A stretch of 64,000 nucleotides of DNA, taken from assembly GCF_026230105.1 (NCBI RefSeq), contig NC_079475.1, positions 10,432,125 through 10,496,124 of the forward strand. Reading direction: 5' to 3'. The stretch's first letter is position 1. Each line of letters starts with the position of its first letter. The position numbers and the translations under genes were made by a program. This document shows positions 29,001-41,000 of the stretch, one piece after another. Origin of the DNA: Diorhabda sublineata. Taxonomy: Eukaryota > Arthropoda > Insecta > Coleoptera > Chrysomelidae. The notes below the pieces were generated by a model. That model was not told the origin of the DNA. It worked only from the letters and a program-made list of their open reading frames with translations, and made no database searches.

Positions 29001-32000
29001 TGCATGCTGCGCGATATATCATACAACAAGCTGAATCAGACTTCTACGCATCAAGCAAAATATTGATGTTTTTAAAAAAACAAATGACTAAAATAGAAAC
29101 ATCACAAACATTCTGTAGCACCAGAATCATTGTGACAGTATCATATAATACAAATGTTTCCGGAATCGAGATATACGACGATAAAAATTTCTGCAATTAT
29201 GAGTTAATAGAAAAGAGCCATGATTATGGTATAAACACCACAGGAATAGTATTTAGTGAAGTGGAACAAATCTCAAATTCGGATCAAAAAATTATCATCA
29301 TCGCATTCTATAATGACGTATTTTTCTATGACGGAGCTGTTAATAATCTTGAGAAAAATATAATGACGATTGGAGTATTAGTACCCGATAATACAGTTAA
29401 CAAATTCAACGAAGAAATATCTGTATTTTATTCCAATATAACAAATGATCTCAATACTATAACTTGTGTTAGTTGGGGGTTATATGACCCGAAAAACATA
29501 GCAGATGGATTTTGGGAATTACAAAGAAAATTATCAGACGATTACTCTTGTAACTATTTCAAAGAAGGTTGGTATACATTGTGGACGCAAGATCAACAGA
29601 TAAATGTTACGTTGATGTTAGAAGATATTAAAGATGGATCAGTTGAGAGAAAATTAGATCAACTCGAAGCAGTTACATCTTTTTATGATAGCTTCTCCTC
29701 TCACGACGTATTTTTGATGTTAAATATATTATATAGATGTACCGATTTAACCACAGATTCAGGTACGCTATCAGTTTTAGGAAGAATAATAATTAATTTT
29801 TCCAAAATACCGAAAGATGTTAAAAAAAACTCTCAGAAACAATACAAAACCAACGCAATCATGTTAAATTTCATATCTAAACTGGCTACTTTAATAGATA
29901 CTAACATCAATTATAATATCAAAAATTACTTCCAAATATCAGTTTGTAACCTCTCTGAGAGCAGTAGCATTATTATAATGGATGAAAAAATCGATTGCTA
30001 TACTTTAGAAGAAAATAACTATAATTATAGTTTACGTCTAGATTACTATCCGTATATACTAGTGAATCCTGAGGTTCTCACAGTAACAATTTTTAAAAAC
30101 AACGAACTGTTTCAAAATGATGAAAATTACGATACTTCGGATATAATACATCTTTCATTGAAATCATATTATAATCAGTTAAGTACTTTCACCGTGGAAT
30201 TCAATCAGGTTCAAATACAGAAAATGGATTATTCGTGTGCTTGTGGATCAGGTTATGGAACATCCTCAGATCATAACTGGATGTATTTTAAAACAATAAG
30301 GAATGATTTTTTAACAATTTGTGAAGTTCCAAATCTAGTGACATGTTCATACGTTTCATTGGTGAATCTTAGCGTTACTGATATACTGTCAGGCATATAT
30401 TATAGGAGTGGAACTAGTAACAAGCTTTTATTATTGGTGAACGTTCTCACTTATTATCAGGATCAACTGCAACTTTCCCATATAGAGAAAGTTTATGACA
30501 TATTGAATATTTGCGAAATCGGAGACGATAAGGATTTAGACAACTTGGCAGCTATTGTTGATGTTATAATGGATTTGGATAGAAACATTTTGGCTTCGGC
30601 GCGTGATAATTTTACAGAAGAATTACATAACTGCATCGAAAAATTGATCAAACAATTTAAAGGTGAGTTTTTTCTTTAAAAAATTTATTCCAAAGAATTA
30701 GTAATTAGCTCTTTTTGGTTAAAAATTGCCCTCTAAATATCTTTAGGAATGCTTTACCACCTTTGTGGGCAAAAAAATCGACTCAAATAGCACGCACACA
30801 TCAAAAGTCTCTAGCAATAAATCTGTAGCTTCCATTCTTTTTCTGATCTCAGTATCTAAAACCATTGATCTTGTTTTATAATTAGTGGTCACATTGTTAT
30901 TGAAATTAACCTATCAATCGCTTTTTCATGGATCGAATCCAAGTTTCTTCATTCGATCTTCTTCGATGCTATCCAATTCTTCATTGAACGCATTTTTGAG
31001 GTCCGATTTCGTGGCTATTGCAGGATTTCAAACACAAACTTTTCTCTCAATTTCATTCCATAAATGCTCGATTCAAATCCGGACTACATGGTGGCCAAGC
31101 CATAGCGGCAATTTCGTCATTCTGTAAATATTGTCGTTCGGAGCCTGCAGTATATGAACGAATATTATCTTGTATTAGAATGAAGTTTTCGCAGTTGAAA
31201 CTGGCGTAGAAAACTATTTAAATTTCTTCTATGTATCGGTTCGTCTTTAATACGCTTAACCACCAGTTTCAATAAAATACAACTCGTTTTTCACTTCCAT
31301 CGAAATGCCCGCCCAAACCATCCAGAAACTTCCTCCAAAAGCCACATTTTCTTTCATGCAACACTGCACTAATACAAGTGTATTAATCGTTCGATGGGCA
31401 GAAGTTAAATCTTCTTCTGAACGTCCAGCTTTTCCTCGTATTTTTCCAAGCTCTTGTTGGTGTTGAACATCAGTGAAGGCTCAATTTTTTTTCCGGAACC
31501 ACATCTTCACTGAAAGTTATCAGTAAAGACGCTGAGATTTGGAAACAACTGGCTGACTTATGATCAGCGCACTGGTCATTTTTGGCTGACTCTGGCCTTG
31601 TCGCTTAATCACTTATACTTGTGTAGAATTCTTATTTTTTGTCAACGAAGATGTGTATTGGTTGGTGTTTGATGGCTAACTGATAATGGTGAGTCACGTA
31701 GATAGCCTTTTAAAAGGGTATTACTCTTAATTAGCACCATTGCCTAAATACGGGGGCAGACATCTCAGTATTTAGAAAATAGACTAAAAAATCATCAATA
31801 CGATAAAAAATAAAACTGCATCAGCGAACCACGAAATATCAAAAAACTATGAATTCAATTATAAAAATTAGAAAAATCTTTGGAACTTTATCTAATAGAT
31901 GGTTCACAAATTTCTATTTTGATTTTATTTTTAATTTGTTAATCAATCTGTCGGTTGATTGATTAATATAAATACCTGAAATGTTTACCTTTCTTTCAAA

Positions 32001-35000
32001 AAAACTGATTTTAAATCAGAATAGTCCTCAAATCAAGTCGATTCAGAAACGTATTAAGAGTTCTAAGAAATAAGAAGTCAAAGAAATTCAACAATAATTT
32101 GATCAACGTATTTTTTTACCTGTAGGTGAAACTAGAATATTGCAATATACAAACTTCGCCGTACTTATTGGATCAGATATTACTGGTATATTGTTCGAAG
32201 AATCCAACTCTTCAATGTATTCCATTAAAAGAGTTCTTACTGATGAGTTTGATACGTTATATACCTCAGACATAACGTTGATCATATCAAGTTTCATGGT
32301 AGATGAATTAGATACTGAATATACAAAAGTGTACCTGACAGTTTATTTTAATGATGCTTTATTCATCGGAAGGTTGAATATGGCATTCAAAAAGTATGGA
32401 ATAATAATTGGATTAGAGTTTGTAGATCAAACCATAGGAGACTATATGAAGTAAGTATTGAACAAACGAAGTAGATCCACAAATTTGGTTATGATAACAG
32501 AATAACTATATATGGTATTTAAGGCAGTGCCAGGGGGTTGAAATGATTCCAACTAATTTTGATTTAAGATGAAAATAGATCTAGTGATCTTGTCTTGTAT
32601 TGAGATAGGAAAATAGCTCAACATACTAGCGGCTACCTAAAGATTTGGGGATTGAGGATTATTATTATTATACTAATTCCAATTTGAATAACATACTAGC
32701 GGCTAGCTAAAGATCTAGGGATTGAGGATTATTATTATTATACTAATTCCCAAATACCGTTTTGCGGTCTACAGCAACACCCGACTAGAATTTTTGGTGA
32801 GGACCCGATAAGGACTTCAGGTAGCTCCGCAACTTAGTCAGGTATAGGTGAGGATAACCTGACAAGCAGCTGACAAGGATGTAACGAAGATCAGTTATGA
32901 GGTTCTGATCAGGTTTGCATTATATGGTTCTGATCAGGATTGCCTCATAAGATCCTTATCAGGATTACGTTATATAGTTCTGGTCAGGATTAGTTAACAT
33001 GGTCTTCATCAGGATGACCTTGGACTGCTCCTCACCTAACATATTTCTGATTAGATTTTTCTTCTGGTTTCAATGGGAGTAAATGGGTAATACGTTCAAT
33101 AAATTATTCATAAAAATCAATTATAGAAACTTATATCCATAATGAATTTTGTTTGAAAAATTCGTATTACAAAAAAATCATAAACACTGTCTTTTCCTTT
33201 CAAAATTTCAAATTTTAGATAATTCTCAAAATCATAAAACAGTAATTTTATTAATGCATCAGTTTCTTCGATAAAATAGGACCATCCTGATCCTAGCGTG
33301 GCCTTCGCCAGAACATTATGATGTTTCAAGAAATGAGGAGAGAATTCTAGTCATTCTACCTCTCCATATTGACTAAAATTTGTTAGTTTTACTTGTCTCA
33401 ACTCATTTTCAATTGATCACCCCCATAGTTTTAGTTTTGGTCTCTATAAATTGACCACTGATGTCTTGAATTTGCTCTTTCATCTGTTTTGCAGAAATTT
33501 CTTTACCAATCATTCTGAGCTAAGCTCGCCCTCCTTGTAGAACTTCATTTTTAACATCCAATATAAGAGCTGTTAAATATTTACTTATACTAAACAGCAG
33601 GATTCACTTCTGGGACTTCTTTGAGAGATTAAAAAATTTCATTTCAATTCATGAACACGATTCTCTAGTTTTAGAAAGATCTTTGCACAGCTATCTACTT
33701 AGGAAGTCGCAGTATGACCATCATCTAACTATTTCACGTTCAGAATTAGTTAAAGGCTCGATACTTTACAATACAAAAAATGCACAATCATTAAATCAAT
33801 ATTTTCTCGCGCATTTCGCAATGATTTGAAGGCATCACCATTCAATGAATTGCCTAGCACAGTATATGAAATAAATTGTTCAAATTGTGACAAAAAATAC
33901 ATTGGTCAGACTAAGAGGTCACTCATCAATCGAATAACCTCCCACAAGAGTGATAGCAGATTATATCTTGATGGATTTTCATTAGCGACACATATCTATT
34001 ATGAAGGACATAATTATGAATTATGAATCTGCGAATGTTTTGACAACTAAAAAAAAAACTAAAAAAAACGTCTATTTTTATAAAAAAATATTGCCCAAAA
34101 TTATCAATGCATCAATAAGAAAAGTGATTCAAATAACCTTAGTCGAGAATTGTCAAAACGGGGTTCAACTCGTGAACTTAGTTCTTTTGTTCATAATCCT
34201 GTCATGATTTTGAGTAACTTTTCAATTAGATTGAACAAACGCGTGAAAATCGAAACCAATTATCACAAACCAAAGTGTAGTAACTTATATATTTTTCCGA
34301 GCTTTCGCATACTTATGTATTTACCATCAGGAAATTAATTAGTTGAGATTTTTAGTGTCTTAAATGTTATTTCATATATACCTCAGTTAACAATAAATTT
34401 TTTACGGCTTCTGTTTTTTGTGATTTTGTTAAAGCCTTCGATTGTGTTTATCATAAAATTCTGATTAATAAATTAGAGTATTATAGCATCCAAGGTGTTA
34501 CTTTAAAATGGTTTGTATCTTACCTAAAATGTCGAAATAAATTGGTACGAGCTAATGGTAAAGTTTCAAGTAAATTGTCAATTGGCAGTGGTGTGCCTCA
34601 GGGTTCATTTTTGTGCCCAATTCTTTTTTTGGTATTCATTAATGATGTCACAGAATTAATAGTAAATTAACTTTATCTGCTGATGACACCGGTGCAACCT
34701 GGAGTGGTCCGTCCAGATATACAAGCTCTACATTCGACCATGGGCAATGATCTTATAACTATTTAGTCCTGGTCTGACGTAAAAGGTCTCATAAACACTG
34801 AGAAAACTTTAATTTTATCCTATAAAGGGGTTTTAAAACTCGACGATTATAGATACATAAGTATTCGAAAGCTCGAAAAAAATGAGAATCACTTTTTGAT
34901 TTTCCCATTTAGGATATATTTCGACAACTACCAAAATAACACAAATGTCTGTGCGTACTGGAACCATCAAATAATTGATACAAACATTCAAACTTGGTAT

Positions 35001-38000
35001 TGGGATACAGTCAATCAAAGTCTTTGTGAAAACAGAAAAGGCATAAAATATTTCGCTGTATTAGAGAGCTATAATGTTACCGGCAAATTGGAAGATATTT
35101 TTCAGTCCAATAGTTCAACCGAAGATCAACTACAAGAAGTTATAGACATCGTTAACCAGAATTCAGGAGATCTCAAACCAATTGATATTCATCTTATAGC
35201 AAATATACTAGGTGAGATAAAATTTTTGGATACTTTTGGTCCTTAAAACTTCTTTATTTAAACAACAACTGCGCATTAGAATTCCGTTTCATTTTTCATA
35301 AACGATCAAGCTATAATTCAACATAAACATCTTCTTCCACAAAATTGATGTAGGTCTCCATTGAGGTCAACACATTCTACCATCGATGTTCTAGCATCAA
35401 CTAGTAGAAACCACCAATTCTCCGCACTTATGACTTCAATATATATATATATATATAAGAAATTCGCTTACCACAAAACAGCCAGTTATCTCTGCAGGTT
35501 ATGTCTGAAAGATATGGTGTAATTGAAAACTATTGTGGCTGTTGCAACTTCTCCCGCCCTTTTTTCTTTAACACCTCATATTATACCAAAAGTACAGTAA
35601 GTTAATATGATGGAATATACCTTTTTGAATTTTTTCGGCGGTTTCAAACCTCTTTTTATTGTGCACTTTGGTAGTGATAGATTCATTCATTCAGATCTAC
35701 TGTTATTAATCCTGCAAGAAATTTCTCTTTTTCTTCTATATAATGCGTTAAAAGACGACTAAAGCTGTGTGCATCTGTTAACATTAGTAATGGTTCTGGA
35801 TGATCCGCTAGCATGTTCGTCTCCATATGATTATCCACCATAAAGGGCCCATAACACAATCTCTCCAGTATGCCATGATATATTGAATATTTCCTTTATG
35901 TATTTACCAAAATCATGTTGCGTTGATAATGAATAATAGATTTGATTTATAAAAAATGTTGGAAGCAATGGAATCAGTCCTCTTGAAGTATACACTAATT
36001 ATATTGTCACTTCTCAAATAAATACCTTGGAAATTTTTGTACTGAATAGTTTTTGGGAATACAGCCAAACTATCCATTATTTGAACCGATTCAATCAATA
36101 TATTTCTTAAGCCAACAATTTATTACCGATTTTCATTATCATAAAATATCTTTTTCAATTTTGGAAAGCTTCCGTTTCAAATATAAAAACTTATTGATAG
36201 TAAACAAAGCTTTTGTTTAAAAATCAATTTTTTGTCTTAAAAACATCGAGAAAACATAACTTTATTATAAATTTATTTATAGGAAAAATGCTACTAAGTA
36301 CGAACATCACTAAAGAACATATTGAGCTCACTTCTTGCATCATAAGTTATCTGTTTACTGTAAACAAGCAAATTTTGGCTGAAGCGCAAGCAATTTACTC
36401 TGCAACAGACAGTATATTATTCACAATCGATGAAATATTACGACGATGTGAGGATGTCTTCGTTGAACCCATTATTTATAATAATTTCACAATATTAAAA
36501 ACAGAATTCAAATCAGGTAACATAACAGGTGTCATACTAGATGAATGTGCAAATACAACTTGCAAAATAAGCTTTCTGATGAATCAAACTCAGATAAGTG
36601 TAATTTCCACGGAGAGCATGGAAATATCCATAATATTCAGTGATAAACTAATGCAGCAGATTGTTTCAAATGGGAATCCTGTTAAATTGATTTTAACTGT
36701 ACATTTCCACAATAATTTTTTCACCAGTGTATCAAACAAAGATATTCAGACAAGTAAAATCTTGGGTATTATATTAGATGGTGAGTAACTGATCTATAAC
36801 TTAATTCGTGCGGTTTAATAAGAGATGGCGTAACTTGTATAATATTACATCGTTTCAATATTACGAACCTCCATTGGAAAGCTACTGTTATTGTACGTCT
36901 TTTCAGTATATGTCATTCATTTGAAGCGTTAACAACTATAATTTTTTTTTACACAAATAAATCGAACTTTGTTCCTGAAAAAGTGTTTTTACGGGGAGTT
37001 CTTCTTCGTTACTTTAATGTAGAAGAAAAATGCTGCCGAGAGTCATCGTATTTTCGTGGAAGTTTATGGTGAACATGTTCTAGCTGAGCGAACGTGCCCA
37101 AAGTGATTTGAACGATTTAAAAGTGGTGATTTGGGCTTGGAAGACGATGAACGTCCTGGTCAGCCAAAAAAAAAGTTTGAAGATGAAGAACTGGAAGCAT
37201 TACTCGGTTAAGATTGTTGCCAAACATAAGAAGAACTCGCAGAATCTTTGGGTGTCACTCAAGCAGCCATTTCAAAACGTTTAAAAGCAGCTCGATATAC
37301 TCAAAAGCAATGAAATTGGGTTTCACATGAACTCAAGCCGAGACACGTCAAAAGGCGGTTTTGCATGTCCTGGAACGCCACAGAAGGAAGTCATTTTTGC
37401 ATCGGATTGTTACTGGTGATGAAAAATGGATACATTACGACAATCACAATTGCAAAAAATCATATGTGAAATCCGGCTAACTAGCCAGTTTAACGGCAAA
37501 GGTGAAACCATTAATGAAGAGAGAACGCTACCGAACACAATTAATCCGTTTGAAGGGAGCAATAGCCGAAAAACGCCCGGAATATGCGAGGCAATAATTT
37601 TCCATCATGACAACGCTCGCCTTCACTGGAATACGGTTCACATCAGAGCATGATATCAAAAATTGGCTAGATTCATTCTTGGCTGCCAAGTCGGCTCAAT
37701 TCTTTTGGGAAGGGATCCACAAATTGCCAGAAAGGTGGGAAAATATCAAAGCTTCAGATGGGCAATAATTTCAATTATACCATTGTACATGTTTTTCTTC
37801 AATAAACGTTAAAATTTTGAAAAAAACCGCACGAATTAAGTTATAGACGACAATTTTTATAATTTGTGTTCTACCGAAATAAAATGGTCAATACTACATT
37901 ATGTTATACTACTTAATAATTGAGATATACGAATTAAAACAAATATTTGGATACGGCTTCATTACTTTGCAAAATATTAGTAAGATCAATACACTTTTGC

Positions 38001-41000
38001 ATGCGATCGAACCAATTGTCGAAACATTTTTTCTATTTCTACAAACCATGTAGATATGAACGCATCAAATGCTTCTTCAGGTGTAGAAAAATGTTGACCT
38101 CGCAATTTATTTTTCATCTGGGGTAATAAGAAGAAATCATTGGGTGTCAAATATGGAGTGTGTCGTGGATAACCCATCAATTCGACGGTTTGACTGTTTC
38201 AAACGTTTATGTTTGAACTGATGTATGAAAGCTCGCATTGTCGTAGGGAACATGATTCGTCTTATGCGATTGGTATTTTTTCGAATAATTCTAGTAAGCA
38301 AATGTTTGTATACATCCAGAATTGACCGTTCTACGTTGATCTAAGGGACTGGTGGACAGTTATTCCGGAAAATTTCTTCGAAGTGCTTCGTGCCCGAACA
38401 GCTTTTGTTGGATTTGGTTCGTTTTGATACGATTGTTGTTAGGTCTCGGATTTGTGTACATCTCATAGACGTATTTTGAAGCACCGCGATTGAATTTTCT
38501 CAGCATTTCTTTGCAGCAATCGATACGAGCATTATCAAATTATGCGATATTGAACGCGAAAAAATCTCTTTCACAGCCAAATGTTGATGCAATATTTAAT
38601 ATATACGAATGGAAAAAAATGCCGACGTATGCCTCAATCTCCCCGTATAACACATGACGAGTTTGCAATATTACTTCACGCAGAGTATCATGTTTTCTGA
38701 CAGAATAAACAATTCATCCTTCAACGACCATTATTGAATTCAGAAAACCAGTAAACACGGTGGCTAGGGATGGTGTTTCATCGTCAAAAGTCGAAGCGAG
38801 TTGATCGGCACGTGTTTTAATTATCTGTAAACAACTTTAACTTCATGGACATGTCACACTTGATATATTCACATCAATGTTACCACATCTCAAAACTTAG
38901 TAGCAGGCCTCGTGAAGTGAATTCTTAAAGAGATCAATAACCCAGATAGAAACTTAACCACTACCATAAACTTCTTCGTCACTGCTCCAATGAGTAATTG
39001 CGACGGTTGATTGGTGCTCAAACCAATGTCTTTGAATGGAAATTTGAATCGAAATTTATTTGAAATAATAATAATTATTATTTTAAAAGTCGTAGATAAA
39101 ATAAGAAGAGGAGTTGAAAGTAGTAGGGTGCTTTCTATTTCAATTCCACTTTAATTTGGACTCTAAAGAAAACTTCGATGAAGTTTTAGAGAACGCTAAT
39201 GAAGATATCTTGGTTAATGTCTTTCTTGTGCTCTCATGCGGCGAAAAGCTCACAGAAAATCTGCTTAAACATTTGAAATTGTTTAATATGAGTCATCACT
39301 ACAAAGGAACGAGATTAGAATGCTTTAGTCACTTTCTATAAATAAGGATCATCCTCACTTGTTCATGCAGGGCAAAATTATGAACAGGAGGAGAGTAGTT
39401 TGGTGCACAACATCGTGGTTCACAAATCTCAATCAATATTTCAGTCCGCTACGACTCCGCGAAGGAGGCGTGTAGCATTAACCTCCTAGGTATATAAAAA
39501 AACTAGACTTGCAATCATTTCTTATATAATATGTCAACTTGTAGCTAACTATCACATAGTGTATTATATTTTAGCTGGTTCTTTTAACAAATATTTTGTC
39601 ATTTTGTATTTTTTTTTTTCAGGACTGGAGGATCCAGTTTTACAAGGACCAATTTTAATTACCTATAAGGCCAATCATTTAATTAATGATAATAGTAGTT
39701 GTTCTTTCTGGAATTATCAGGTGAGGCTGAATGAAGATTAGTTTTTCTGATCAACTTTAGCTTGAATATACATTACCGGTCAAAAGTTTTTGCGCAACCT
39801 ATAGTTGGCGTGGTACGCATATAAAAACAATACGATCGATTCACACTTTAGATAGAGAAGATATATAGTTGAAAATTTATCAAAGTACAATCTGTTATTT
39901 TTACAAATTTAAATTTTTAATTCATCTGCACAACCCCCTTTTGCTTTTTTTATTTCGGTGTACAGTTTTAGCGTTCTTTCAAAGCAATTTAGTCTGTTTG
40001 GTTCCATTTGTTTTTCAGGATATACCAAAGATGTGAAATGAAAGTAGGACACTGCTTTCTGACTTCTCCTGTCCAATTTTTCCATTAACTCAAACCTCAA
40101 TTGCGTTCGGGCGACTGTTATGGCCAAATAAATAATTTCAGTACATCCTTCCTTCCTAATTCTTCAAAATATTCTTTGCAAAGCTTCGAGGGATCCTAGG
40201 GATCGTAGTTACATTTTTTTACCTAATGCGGTGTGGGTAACTTATAATAAGGAAGTCTTTTTTTGAAGGTTTGTCTAAAAAGTTTCCGACCTCAACCTAA
40301 AGATGTTACCACATATCAATATAAGTAGTGCGCTTCATGATTTCTTAGCGTTTCATAAAAAGGAAAGTCACAAATGGAATAACCCTAATTATTTTTCAAT
40401 ATGTATATTATTTCTTTATTTCCACACACTTTTAAAAACTCCTGACGAAAGCTTCTATGCCACTATAAAATGATTATGCATCTTTAGGTTCATTGTCTGT
40501 TTAATTTCATCGTCGCTTTTAAATCTTTCACCTCTTAATTCGGTCTTCAACTTTGGGAACGAAAAGTAATCGGACGGAACCAGATCAGGATTATATGGTG
40601 AGTGTTCAATTTTTGTGAAGCCACATTCGTGTACAGTAACCTTGAAAAGCGAAGCATTGTGGACTGGATCATTGTCATGAAGAAAGCTCACATCTTGGTT
40701 GATTTTTTCGATAATTTTTCAATGTCTCAGTAATTTAAAGTTTATGGTTTGTAATTATATTCTTTAAAATCAATCAAAAGAATACCACAGCAGTTCCAAA
40801 ATATTAGCAATTACTTCAATGCTGTTTTTTGAGATATTTACTTTTTTTAACACGGGCTTTCCTTCCTGAAGCCGGAATTCACTTCTTGGTCCTCGGGACG
40901 CGATAGTTCACAATATTCTATTCGACACTGCTTTTGCCGCCTATCTTAAGATAAAAGAACAATAGGAGATTATCACGCATCATTGCTGGACAATGTATAA

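Noticed and set aside
39114..39341. Possible extra exon in intron 9
   Set aside because: Inserting it would break the phase match between exons 9 and 10, and its borders lack splice consensus.
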